A stretch of 64,000 nt of DNA from NCBI GenBank assembly GCA_913020435.1, contig CAJVZZ010000004.1:92926-156925 (forward strand), read 5' to 3'. Under the pieces are notes generated by a model. That model was not told the DNA's origin and made no database searches. It saw only the letters and a list, made by a program, of their open reading frames with translations. A program made the position numbers and the translations under genes. The DNA comes from an uncultured Flavobacteriales bacterium. Its GTDB lineage: Bacteria; Bacteroidota; Bacteroidia; Flavobacteriales_G; Salibacteraceae. Positions 44,891 to 54,141 of this stretch are shown here, piece by piece; within the stretch, counting starts at the first letter, position 1, and each line of letters begins with the position of its first letter.

Positions 44891-46927
44891 CTAATTTAAT
44901 TGTGCTCTATCTAATAGTGCTTTTGTGCTGGGTTCCTTACCTCTAAATCGCACATACAAATCCATTGGGTGCTCTGTGCCACCCTTTTCTAATATATTAT
45001 ATCTGAAGCTCTTAGCTGTTTCTTTATTGAATAATCCATCTTCTTTAAATTTTTCAAAAGCATCAGCATCCAATACTTCAGCCCATTTATAACTGTAGTA
45101 TCCTGCGCTGTATCCACCGCTAAATATATGAGCAAAAGAAGTACTCATTGAAGTCCCGCTTACTGCAGGAAAAAGATCTGAAGCGCCTAATATTCGTTCT
45201 TCAATTTGGGAGAGATTCAGTTCATTTTCACTCCTAGAGTCGTGCCAAGCCATATCTAGTCTTGCAAAACTAAGTTGGCGAACGGTTTGATAGCCTTCTA
45301 AAAATGCTGCACTGTCTTTTATTGCTTGAATTAATTCCTTTGGAATTAATTCACCCGTTTTGTAATGGTACGCAAATAATTCTAAGCATTCTTTTTCATA
45401 CAACCAGTTCTCAAATATTTGAGAAGGTAATTCTACAAAGTCCCAATAAACGCCAGTTCCACTCAAGCTTTCATATTGAGTATTTGCCAGCATTCCATGT
45501 AATGCGTGGCCAAATTCATGGAACAGTGTTCTCACTTCCTGAAAAGTAAGTAAGCTTGGCTCGGTCGGAGTTGGTTTTGAAAAGTTGCAAACGATAGAAA
45601 TATGAGGTCTGTTATTTTCACCAGCTTCTACACTTTGTCCTTTGAAACTCGTCATCCAAGCACCATTTCGTTTTCCTGCACGTGGAAAGAAATCAGCGTA
45701 AAACACTGCAATAAACTCATCTTGTTCCCCATAAACTTCAAAAGTTTGAACCTCTTCGTGGTATTTTGGAATATTGGATACTTCCCTAAAGGTTAATCCG
45801 AAGAGTTTATTTGCTGTTTTGAAAACACCGTCTAATGCATTTTCTAGTTTGAAATACGGTTTAAGAACTTCGTCTTCTAGGTTGTATTTTGATTGTTTTA
45901 ATTTTTCGCTCCAATAGGTAAAATCCCAGCGTTGTATTGGCAGTATAGCTCCGTTTTCAACTGCAAATAGTGATACTTCATTAACCTGTTCTTTTGCTTT
46001 ACCTAATGATTTCTCTAATAAATCATTTAAAAATTCGTGAACCTTCGAAGGTGTGCTTGCCATTCTCTCTGCCAAAGTGAAGTCTGCATGTGATTTAAAA
46101 CCTAATAATCGGGCTCTTTTTAGGCGAAATTTTGCTATCTCTTCAAGGATGAGTTTATTATTAAACTCATTATCCTGAGCAGCACGAAGTGCATATGCCA
46201 TAAAAAGCTCTTCACGCAATTCAGAGTTTGAAGCATAAGTCATAAAAGGAATATAACTTGGATAGTCTAAATTCACTGCCCATTTACCTTTATGATCTTT
46301 GCTTTCAGCAAGTTGTTGAGCTTGATCGATAAGTGAATTGCTTAACCCATTCAAACTAGTTTTATCATCAAATACTTTTAAATAAGCATTTGAATCATTT
46401 AATAAATTTTGTCCAAAATCTACTTTTAATTGGGCTAGATTTTGATCAATTTCTTTAAGTTTTTCTTTATCAACACTGCTTAACAAAGCACCATTGCGTG
46501 CAAATCGATTGAAAGTTTTCTCCAGTAAGGTTTTTTGTTCTGTCGAAAGTGAAGTTACATCTGTAGCTTCTTTTGCTTTTTTAATCTGATCAAAAAGAAT
46601 TTGATCAGTATTTACTTCAGAACTAAACGTACTTATTTTCCCACTAAAATCACCTGCAATTGCCTGTAATTCTTCATTCGTTTCCGCACTATTTAAATTA
46701 AAAAATGCTGCAGTTACGGTTCCTAATAATTTACCTGACTTTTCCATTGCTTCTATAACTGAAACAAAATCAGGTTGTTCGCATTTTTTTATTGTATCAA
46801 TTTCTTTTTTAGCAATATTAATAGACTCTTCTAACGCAGGAAGAAAATGTTCATGCGATATTTTGTCAAAAGGTATACTATCATGTGGCGTTGAAAAAGC
46901 CTCGAAAAATGGATTGTCTGTGCTCAT
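44891..46927 (-). CDS. M3-family metallopeptidase (oligopeptidase A / Dcp type)
   Basis: The 678-residue protein has the zinc-binding FHEFGHALHGML near residue 470 and a downstream Glu in WDFVELPSQIFENWLYE. The C-terminal motif FSGGYSAGYYSYKWAEVLDAD is typical of the M3A subfamily. It has no signal peptide, so it is cytoplasmic and probably degrades short peptides left by larger proteases. Domain length is normal. A -7 box sits only 5 bases before the ATG, so the mRNA may have almost no leader. A clear terminator follows. Confidence 0.93.
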   Translation of the reverse strand: MSTDNPFFEAFSTPHDSIPFDKISHEHFLPALEESINIAKKEIDTIKKCEQPDFVSVIEAMEKSGKLLGTVTAAFFNLNSAETNEELQAIAGDFSGKISTFSSEVNTDQILFDQIKKAKEATDVTSLSTEQKTLLEKTFNRFARNGALLSSVDKEKLKEIDQNLAQLKVDFGQNLLNDSNAYLKVFDDKTSLNGLSNSLIDQAQQLAESKDHKGKWAVNLDYPSYIPFMTYASNSELREELFMAYALRAAQDNEFNNKLILEEIAKFRLKRARLLGFKSHADFTLAERMASTPSKVHEFLNDLLEKSLGKAKEQVNEVSLFAVENGAILPIQRWDFTYWSEKLKQSKYNLEDEVLKPYFKLENALDGVFKTANKLFGLTFREVSNIPKYHEEVQTFEVYGEQDEFIAVFYADFFPRAGKRNGAWMTSFKGQSVEAGENNRPHISIVCNFSKPTPTEPSLLTFQEVRTLFHEFGHALHGMLANTQYESLSGTGVYWDFVELPSQIFENWLYEKECLELFAYHYKTGELIPKELIQAIKDSAAFLEGYQTVRQLSFARLDMAWHDSRSENELNLSQIEERILGASDLFPAVSGTSMSTSFAHIFSGGYSAGYYSYKWAEVLDADAFEKFKEDGLFNKETAKSFRYNILEKGGTEHPMDLYVRFRGKEPSTKALLDRAQLN

Positions 46928-46930
46928 TCG

Positions 46931-46939
46931 GCAAATGTA
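46931..46939 (-). promoter_or_regulatory. -7 promoter box immediately before the M3 peptidase start
   Basis: The minus strand reads TACATTTGC, matching TAnnTTTG. The last G lies 5 bases from the ATG at 46927. Normal initiation would start the mRNA at or next to the ATG. Confidence 0.4.
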
Positions 46940-47044
46940 GAGTCTCCTTCAAAACAATGTAAGAAGTCAAATAATATTATTAATTAACAATTGGTAAAAT
47001 GGGCTTATTAACTTGGCGCTCAATAAGTTATTTTCGTGACTTAT

Positions 47045-50000
47045 ATGCGAAAGTATCTGATCATATTCTTAACGATTCTTGCTAGTATTTCTGCTACAAG
47101 CCAAGTATTAACGAATAGTGGTACCGATTTTTGGTTTGCATTTCCAGAGACATACGATAAAGCTAATGCAGTTTACTGGCTTAATATCACTTCAAATACC
47201 GCAGCTTCAGGGACCGTTAGTATTCCCGGAACCGCATTTTCTAGAAGTTTTTCTGTGACTAAAGGTCAAATTACACGAGTAAATATTACCTCGTCACTTG
47301 CTTATATAAATGGTTCGGATGTGCAATTAAATCGAGCAATTCATATTACCAGTAATAATGATGTTGTTGTGTTTGCTGTGACTTACCATGCTGCAAGGCA
47401 TGAAGCAGCATTGGTTTTGCCCACACCCTCACTTGGAAAACGATATCGAGTAATGTCTCACAAATCTGAGATAAAAGGCGGTCAACTCTATGAATCAGAG
47501 TTTTCCATTGTTGCAGCAGGTGATACGGTTGTTGTTGAGATTACACCAAAAGGAAATATAGCGCCAGCAAGAAATGTGAATACTGCTTATACTGTTACAA
47601 TTCCTCCTAATTATGTTTATCAGGCCCAAGCTCGAAATTCATGGGACGACTTAACAGGAACTTTACTGGAGTCAAAAAATGGAAAAAACTTTGCGGTTTA
47701 TTCAGGAAATGTATGGTCCACAGTTGTGTGTTCTCCAAATTCTGATCCTCTGCTAGAAGGAATGTTCCCTGTTAACACTTGGGGAAAAGATTACTTTGCT
47801 ATTCCAACTCCAACTATAAACAAAGATTATATCAGAATAATGGCGGATAAGGATTCCACAAAAATTTACAAAGACGGTGTTTTTCAACAAACAATAATGG
47901 CCGGAAGTTTCTGGGATGAAACTATAACAGCCGTGCACAATTACACCAGTAATAACCCTATAGCAGTAGCTCACTTTTTAGTGACTGGGAGTAATGGCGG
48001 ATGTGTATCTACAACTGCTACGGATCCTTCAATGATAATGCTTAATGCTACAGAACAAATGTTCTTGGATTCAATAACATTCTTTGCAGTAGACACGAGT
48101 GCCATTGCAAAACATTTTGTACACGTAATTACCAAAACTGCCGACACCAGTGCTATGTATTTGGATAGTGTTCTTTTAACTAATTTCAACACATTTACAC
48201 AAAACACCAATTATTCCTACAAAAGTGTTACCACTACACCTGGTTATCACAGGTTGGAAACAACGGGTTGTGGATTTATTGCATACAGCATGGGGATTGG
48301 AAATGCAGTTTCATATGGATATGCAACAGGGGTGTCTTTAGTCAATTTAGAAAATGCGATTACCTACGCTAATTTTGTTGATGGTTCTGATACAATTTGT
48401 AAAGGGGATACCGTAAAGTTTAAAAGTATTCTAAGGGGAAAACCATTGTCCTTTTATTGGGAAATGGGAGACGGCACAACCGATACGGTTAAAAATCCAG
48501 TTCACACCTACACCACAACAGGAGAATATCGCATTAAAGCCATTATCACTTATGAGTGTTTAACCGACACATTGCTGGATACACTTTATGTTCCACCAAG
48601 TCCAATTATAGAGTTAGGACCGGATACAACACTTTGCAATAAAGATACATTGAGCTTTATAGCAAATACGCGGTATTTTGAAACTTTGTGGAACAATGGT
48701 TCAAAGGATAGCTTGTTGAAAATTGTAAACTCAGGGACCTACTCGGTTCAAGTGTCAAATTTTTGCGGAGTGGATTACGACACTATCGTGGTGGATAGTT
48801 TGCTGCCGGATACGGTTTATCTTGGAATCGATACCATATTTTGCAGAGGCAATCCTTTTGAAATAGACATTACGGCTGTAAATAATTCTAAGTATTTATG
48901 GAATGACAGTTCAACAGCTCCAAAAAAACAAATATCCAAAGCGGGAACTTATTGGGCTCAGGTAGCTAATTTTTGTGGCGTTATGCGCGATACCATTGTC
49001 GTTAGATCAGATACATTTCCCGATATTGATTTAGGAATGGATACCACCTTGTGCGTAGGGCAAACCTTTCTAATGAATGCCTTTTTCTCAAGATCTCAGT
49101 ACCGTTGGCAGGACGGTCGGCGAACTGCTTTTTATTATCCATCTGCTCCAGGAGGTAAGATTTGGGTTCAAGTTTGGAATTTATGTGGAGCTATGGTGGA
49201 TTCGATAACTGTAAAATACGATTACCCTTTAAACATTGATTTAGGAAAAGATTCTATAATTTGTTTGGGAGATAAGCTGCCTTTAGACCCAATAACGAAT
49301 GGGGCAGACTGCATTTGGCAGGACGGGACTACAGACACAACCTTTTCAATATCTGAAAGAGGTATTTACTGGTTAGAAGCAAGTAACGTTTGTGGGAGTT
49401 ACAGTGATACGGTGAATTTTGTTGATGAGCAGACCCCTCAAATTAATTTGCCTGAAGATCAGTTGAAATGTAACGGAGATTCAGTGGTCCTGAATGCTTC
49501 TTATTCTAGAGGAAGCTATCAATGGAATACGGGCGCAACTGCAGGAACTATAATTGTGAATTCTCCTGGATATTATCAAGTTCAAACAACCAACTTGTGT
49601 GGTTTTGATAGAGATTCCTTGGTTGTGATTTACGATAAACCGCTGAATGTTGATTTGGGTCCAGATACCTTGTTGTGTGATCAGGGATCTTTTATAAAGT
49701 CTATTTTCTTTCCCAATAATCCCAGTTATGAATGGAATACAGGCCATAATTCCCCTTCCATAAATATTGGTAGAGGAGGGCAGTTTATAGTGAGTGTGAC
49801 CAATCGTTGCGGTACCTACACAGATGTTATTCAAGTTGCAAAATATTATACCCCAAGACCCCAGTTAAATGCGGATACAATGTTGTGTTCAGGAGAGGTA
49901 CTGCAAGTTGATATGGGACTTTCAGCTTTGCAAATGCAAGGAGTTTTTCCAACTTGGGAAAATGGCAGTCATGCAAGAGCGAGAGCGATAACAAGTACTG

Positions 50001-50563
50001 GGAAATATTGGGTTCATGCTCAAAACGTATGCGGAGAAGGCAGTGATTCGGCAAACTATGCATTCAATAGTTTACCCTACTTTGGCTTAAACGATACCCT
50101 ATTTTGTTATGGCGAAGTTTTGCAATACGATTTTGGTGATTATCCTTATCGTTACTATTGGGATAAAGAGATTTATGAAGGTGATTATTTTGAAATAGAT
50201 AAACCTGGCGACAAGTTATTGTGGATTATTGATAGTATTGGTTGTTTAGGAGTAGAGCGATTTAATGTTGTCTTATGCCCAAATCCATTGTATGCTCCCA
50301 ATGCTTTTTCTCCCAATGTTGATGGAGTTAATGAAGTATTCCGAATCTATAGAATGGGAACATACGATTTTACCCTCACAATAATTAATGAATGGAATGA
50401 GATTGTTTTCTCTTCAGAAGAAATAGAAGAAGGGTGGAATGGAAGCCTAAATAATATCGGTTCAAAAAGTCCAATTGGAGCTTATATATGGAGAGCCACT
50501 TACAAAGATGTTAACGATCATCAGCAGCGCTTTGAAACAGGTGAAGTTATGTTAATCCGTTAG
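47045..50563 (+). CDS. giant surface protein with IgGFc-binding-like N terminus, PKD and repeats, T9SS type B
   Basis: From ATG 47045 it has 1172 residues; a GTG at 47036 is possible but adds only three. A signal peptide ends at SATSQ. Residues about 25-430 are like the IgGFc-binding N-terminal domain (GTDFWFAFPETYDKANAVYW, VVFAVTYHAARHEAALVLPT). A PKD domain is at about 445-510 (YWEMGDGTTDTVKNPVHTYT). About seven repeats of 80 residues follow, each built as LGxDTxLC...W.dGs....G.Y.VqvsNlCG...Dti. The type B T9SS end is YAPNAFSPNVDGVNEVFRIY with FNVVLCPNPL before it. Probably an adhesin at the cell surface. A related gene follows in the same direction after 87 bases. Confidence 0.85.
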   Translation: MRKYLIIFLTILASISATSQVLTNSGTDFWFAFPETYDKANAVYWLNITSNTAASGTVSIPGTAFSRSFSVTKGQITRVNITSSLAYINGSDVQLNRAIHITSNNDVVVFAVTYHAARHEAALVLPTPSLGKRYRVMSHKSEIKGGQLYESEFSIVAAGDTVVVEITPKGNIAPARNVNTAYTVTIPPNYVYQAQARNSWDDLTGTLLESKNGKNFAVYSGNVWSTVVCSPNSDPLLEGMFPVNTWGKDYFAIPTPTINKDYIRIMADKDSTKIYKDGVFQQTIMAGSFWDETITAVHNYTSNNPIAVAHFLVTGSNGGCVSTTATDPSMIMLNATEQMFLDSITFFAVDTSAIAKHFVHVITKTADTSAMYLDSVLLTNFNTFTQNTNYSYKSVTTTPGYHRLETTGCGFIAYSMGIGNAVSYGYATGVSLVNLENAITYANFVDGSDTICKGDTVKFKSILRGKPLSFYWEMGDGTTDTVKNPVHTYTTTGEYRIKAIITYECLTDTLLDTLYVPPSPIIELGPDTTLCNKDTLSFIANTRYFETLWNNGSKDSLLKIVNSGTYSVQVSNFCGVDYDTIVVDSLLPDTVYLGIDTIFCRGNPFEIDITAVNNSKYLWNDSSTAPKKQISKAGTYWAQVANFCGVMRDTIVVRSDTFPDIDLGMDTTLCVGQTFLMNAFFSRSQYRWQDGRRTAFYYPSAPGGKIWVQVWNLCGAMVDSITVKYDYPLNIDLGKDSIICLGDKLPLDPITNGADCIWQDGTTDTTFSISERGIYWLEASNVCGSYSDTVNFVDEQTPQINLPEDQLKCNGDSVVLNASYSRGSYQWNTGATAGTIIVNSPGYYQVQTTNLCGFDRDSLVVIYDKPLNVDLGPDTLLCDQGSFIKSIFFPNNPSYEWNTGHNSPSINIGRGGQFIVSVTNRCGTYTDVIQVAKYYTPRPQLNADTMLCSGEVLQVDMGLSALQMQGVFPTWENGSHARARAITSTGKYWVHAQNVCGEGSDSANYAFNSLPYFGLNDTLFCYGEVLQYDFGDYPYRYYWDKEIYEGDYFEIDKPGDKLLWIIDSIGCLGVERFNVVLCPNPLYAPNAFSPNVDGVNEVFRIYRMGTYDFTLTIINEWNEIVFSSEEIEEGWNGSLNNIGSKSPIGAYIWRATYKDVNDHQQRFETGEVMLIR

Positions 50564-50650
50564 TGAACTATCAAAGGCCTTTTATCAACTAGTACTTAAT
50601 TTAATACGTCTGTAAATCAGAAGGATAAAGTTTAATTACTAATTTTATCA

Positions 50651-53600
50651 ATGATGCGAGTATTATACTTTGTTTTCTCATTTGTAATGATTTTTGCTTT
50701 TGAGCTATCAGCGCAAAAGCAAGCGAATTGGTGGTATTTTGGTAATAAAGCAGGACTAGATTTTAATACTATGTCCACAGCTACTCACCCCATTCCTATG
50801 GGAATGGCTAATGGAGGAATGAATACTACTGAAGGTTGCGCCGCTATATCAGATGTTAATGGTAATTTATTGTTCTACACAGATGGAATTAGAGTTTGGG
50901 ATGCCAGGCACATTGTAATGCCAAATGGTTCAGGACTTATGGGTAATAGTTCTTCTACCCAATCTGGGGTGATAGTGCCTGATCCAGGAAATAAAAATAA
51001 ATTCTACGTTTTTACTGCTGATCATGGTGGAGCAAATCCACAAAATGGATTTCGTTATTCCGTAGTTGATATGTCTCTTAACCTAGGGAATGGAGACGTT
51101 ATTTCTACTTCTAAAAATACTTTAGTTTTTTCACCATGTGCCGAGAGGATTACTGCTACTAAAATTTCTGGTACCAATGGATTTTGGGTTATTGCGCAAG
51201 AATTAGGAGTAAATAAGTATAGAGCTTACCAAGTTACTGCAACAGGCATTGCAGCTTTACCAATTACCACTACTATTGGGCCTGCTCCAACGGGAACTAG
51301 TTTTTTAGGGTATATGAAAGCCAATCCACAAGGAGATAAAATTGGAGTTTGTTATTATTCTCCGATAAGTACGGTATTCATAATGGACTTTAATGCTAGA
51401 ACAGGAGTATTAAATAATGTACAACAACATGCAAATGCAGGAAGTATGTACGGACTTGAGTTTTCTGGTAATGGGAAATATTTGTATGCAGCAAAATACA
51501 ATTCAGATTCTATTTATCAGTATGATGCTTACGCCAGCAGTCAAATTAATTTTGTAAGCTCAAAAACATCAATAGGTTATAGTGGGGTAACAGGAATAAA
51601 GGCGATGCAAATTGGGCCAGATCTTAAAATTTATATTGCAAAATCAGGCTTGCAATTAGCTGTAATTCGAGACCCAAACCTTCAAGGAACTGCGTGTAAT
51701 TTAGTAGATAGTGGTCCAGTAATCCCAACAGGAGCGACAGTTAGCTTAGGTCTGCCAACTTTCGTTCAAAGTTTTTTTATAAAAACGAAACTGGAAGTGT
51801 CAAATTCTTGTGTTAATTACCAAACAGTAATATCAGTAAAAGACACCGCTTTGGTGGATTCAGTGCAATATATTTACGGTGATCCAGGTTCAGGAACAAA
51901 GAATACTTCTTGGAATAAGTTGGATTCGCATTTATACAATACGCCTGGAAGATATCCTGTTACTGCATATGCGTTTTATACAGATCCAGGAACAGGAAAA
52001 GTGGCAAGAGATACCTTGATAGACACCGTTGAAGTTTTGGCTGTACCTCAAATATGGTTGGGTAACGATACTACAATTTGCACTGCTGATTCTATTTACA
52101 TAACGCGTTTGGACACTATGCCGAGTACTTTTTACTGGTGGGATTCTACTAAGAAGGTGAGTCATGTTATTGATTCAGCGCGTTTGTATTGGGCTATGGC
52201 AGTTAACCGTTGCGGAATAGGCAGAGACACAATACGAATAGATAGTTTGTTTACCGATACACTAAACCTAGGACCCGATACTTTTATTTGTAAAGGGTAC
52301 ACATTGGTCTTGGATATTAGCGATACCAATGCAACTTACTCTTGGAGTACAGGTTCAACAAATTCTATACTGCGCATTGATACCGCAGGAAACTATGCTG
52401 CAGAAGTAAGTAATGTATGTGGTATTCGAAAAGACAGTATCATCGTAAAAGTGGAGATAGTTCCTACTAGTGTATTTAATAAAGACACTTCTATTTGTAT
52501 TATAAGTCCTGTTTTAACTCTGAATCCGCCGGCTCCAAGAAATACTACGACCAATTGGAAAAACCGCTGGACAAGTACGGCTTTTGGTTTCCCAATTTTC
52601 AGCTATCAACTTCCAGTATCAAAGTTAGGTAAGTACTATTTTTTAAGTAGTAATGCATGTGGCACCATTTACGATACAGTAAATGTTACTGGAGATTTAC
52701 CTTTCAAACCAGATTTAGGTCCAGATACGGTAATATGTGATCAGCAGAGAATGCTATTAGATCCAAATACCTATGGGGCGGATGTCGCATGGAACAATGG
52801 GTGGAATGATTCTACTATATATGTAAATACTTCCGGAACTTATATAGTTTCAGCAACCAACGCTTGTGGAATATATAAGGATACAATAGAGATTAGAACG
52901 TTTGACACCCCAAAATTAAAACTTCCAAATGACACGTCCATTTGCAGTACCGATACGTTGAACATAAATGTAAATGGAGGAAATGTAGATTATAGATGGA
53001 GTCACGGGCCAACAACATCTGGAGTCGCAATTACAAATGCCGGAATTTATTCACTAACGATATCCAATGGTTGTGGGTCGGTAACAGATCAAATAAAAGT
53101 AGATACGGTAAGACCATTGACCCCCTATTTAGGAGCGGATACTATAATTTGCTCAAACATACCTTTAGTGCTTTATCCTTTTACCGGTCGTTATTCAGAA
53201 GTACTTTGGAGTACAGGAGAAAGAGGTGACAGTATAGCAGTAACCCAAGCAGGTAATTACCAAGTTAGATTGTACAATTTATGTGGATCATACACGGATG
53301 ATATCGATATCGGTACAGAAGCACCACCGCAAGTAGACTTAGGAAAAGATACCGTTATCTGCGACAGAGAAGTGCTCCTACTAAATTCAGGATTAGAGAA
53401 TGTGGAGTTAGAGGAAAGTTATGTGTTGTGGCAGGATAAAATTGAGTCAAACTTCTTTAAAGTAAAACGAGAAGGCTTTTATAGAGTCGAGGCAACCAAC
53501 CGCTGTGGGTCGACAAAGGATACGGTTTATGTGGCTCAACAACCCCGAGTAAATGGCGGAATATTTCCAGACACAGTAGTATGTAGAAAACAATTGGTAT

Positions 53601-54034
53601 ACAATCTTAAGAAACTCCCATACGCAATAGAATGGCAGGATGGGAGTAATAGGAAACGCTACACAATAGATAATGAAGGCGATTTCTCCATCACAATGAC
53701 TGATGAATTTGGTTGCACAGGAACTGAATATTTTAGCGTAAAAGAATGTTCAGGAGAGTTGTATGCGCCAACAGGATTTACGCCCAATAACAATGCGATC
53801 AACGAAGGCTTTAGAGTTTACAAAACAAAGATTTACGATTTTAAGATCACAATTGTTAACCGTTGGAACCAAGTTGTATTTGAGTCGAATGACATTACCA
53901 GAGAGTGGTATGGAACCAACCAAAAGAACGGTACAGAATGTCCAATTGGGGTTTACTTATGGAAAGTAAGCTTTAAAGAAATCCAAAACGACCAAGAGCA
54001 AGTTGTAATTGGTGAAGTGAATATTATTCGCTGA
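50651..54034 (+). CDS. giant surface protein with beta-propeller-like N terminus and repeats, T9SS type B
   Basis: The protein is 1127 residues with a signal peptide to about residue 21 (FELSAQ). Residues about 25-390 form a WD40-like or propeller region (NWWYFGNKAGLDFNTM, CAAISDVNGNLLFYTDGIRV, GLEFSGNGKYLYAAKYNSDS). A PKD-like segment then leads into about eight repeats of the same 80-residue type as in the preceding gene (LGPDTVICDQQRMLLDPNTY, YIVSATNACGIYKDTIEIRT). The type B T9SS domain is YAPTGFTPNNNAINEGFRVY, with VTIVNRWNQVVFESNDI-like text. It is probably made together with the preceding protein and may assemble with it. Confidence 0.85.
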   Translation: MMRVLYFVFSFVMIFAFELSAQKQANWWYFGNKAGLDFNTMSTATHPIPMGMANGGMNTTEGCAAISDVNGNLLFYTDGIRVWDARHIVMPNGSGLMGNSSSTQSGVIVPDPGNKNKFYVFTADHGGANPQNGFRYSVVDMSLNLGNGDVISTSKNTLVFSPCAERITATKISGTNGFWVIAQELGVNKYRAYQVTATGIAALPITTTIGPAPTGTSFLGYMKANPQGDKIGVCYYSPISTVFIMDFNARTGVLNNVQQHANAGSMYGLEFSGNGKYLYAAKYNSDSIYQYDAYASSQINFVSSKTSIGYSGVTGIKAMQIGPDLKIYIAKSGLQLAVIRDPNLQGTACNLVDSGPVIPTGATVSLGLPTFVQSFFIKTKLEVSNSCVNYQTVISVKDTALVDSVQYIYGDPGSGTKNTSWNKLDSHLYNTPGRYPVTAYAFYTDPGTGKVARDTLIDTVEVLAVPQIWLGNDTTICTADSIYITRLDTMPSTFYWWDSTKKVSHVIDSARLYWAMAVNRCGIGRDTIRIDSLFTDTLNLGPDTFICKGYTLVLDISDTNATYSWSTGSTNSILRIDTAGNYAAEVSNVCGIRKDSIIVKVEIVPTSVFNKDTSICIISPVLTLNPPAPRNTTTNWKNRWTSTAFGFPIFSYQLPVSKLGKYYFLSSNACGTIYDTVNVTGDLPFKPDLGPDTVICDQQRMLLDPNTYGADVAWNNGWNDSTIYVNTSGTYIVSATNACGIYKDTIEIRTFDTPKLKLPNDTSICSTDTLNINVNGGNVDYRWSHGPTTSGVAITNAGIYSLTISNGCGSVTDQIKVDTVRPLTPYLGADTIICSNIPLVLYPFTGRYSEVLWSTGERGDSIAVTQAGNYQVRLYNLCGSYTDDIDIGTEAPPQVDLGKDTVICDREVLLLNSGLENVELEESYVLWQDKIESNFFKVKREGFYRVEATNRCGSTKDTVYVAQQPRVNGGIFPDTVVCRKQLVYNLKKLPYAIEWQDGSNRKRYTIDNEGDFSITMTDEFGCTGTEYFSVKECSGELYAPTGFTPNNNAINEGFRVYKTKIYDFKITIVNRWNQVVFESNDITREWYGTNQKNGTECPIGVYLWKVSFKEIQNDQEQVVIGEVNIIR

Positions 54035-54141
54035 TAATACATTGCACTAAATAGCCTTCCTATTTATAATTGCGCAGTCTTTTGCGAATGTTAAAGGTTT
54101 GTATTGAATTTTACTAACTTAGTTTTTTATAATCTATAATT

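Noticed and set aside
47753..50063. Several minus-strand ORFs inside the giant surface-protein gene
   Set aside because: They have no family resemblance and lie opposite a clearly conserved coding frame.
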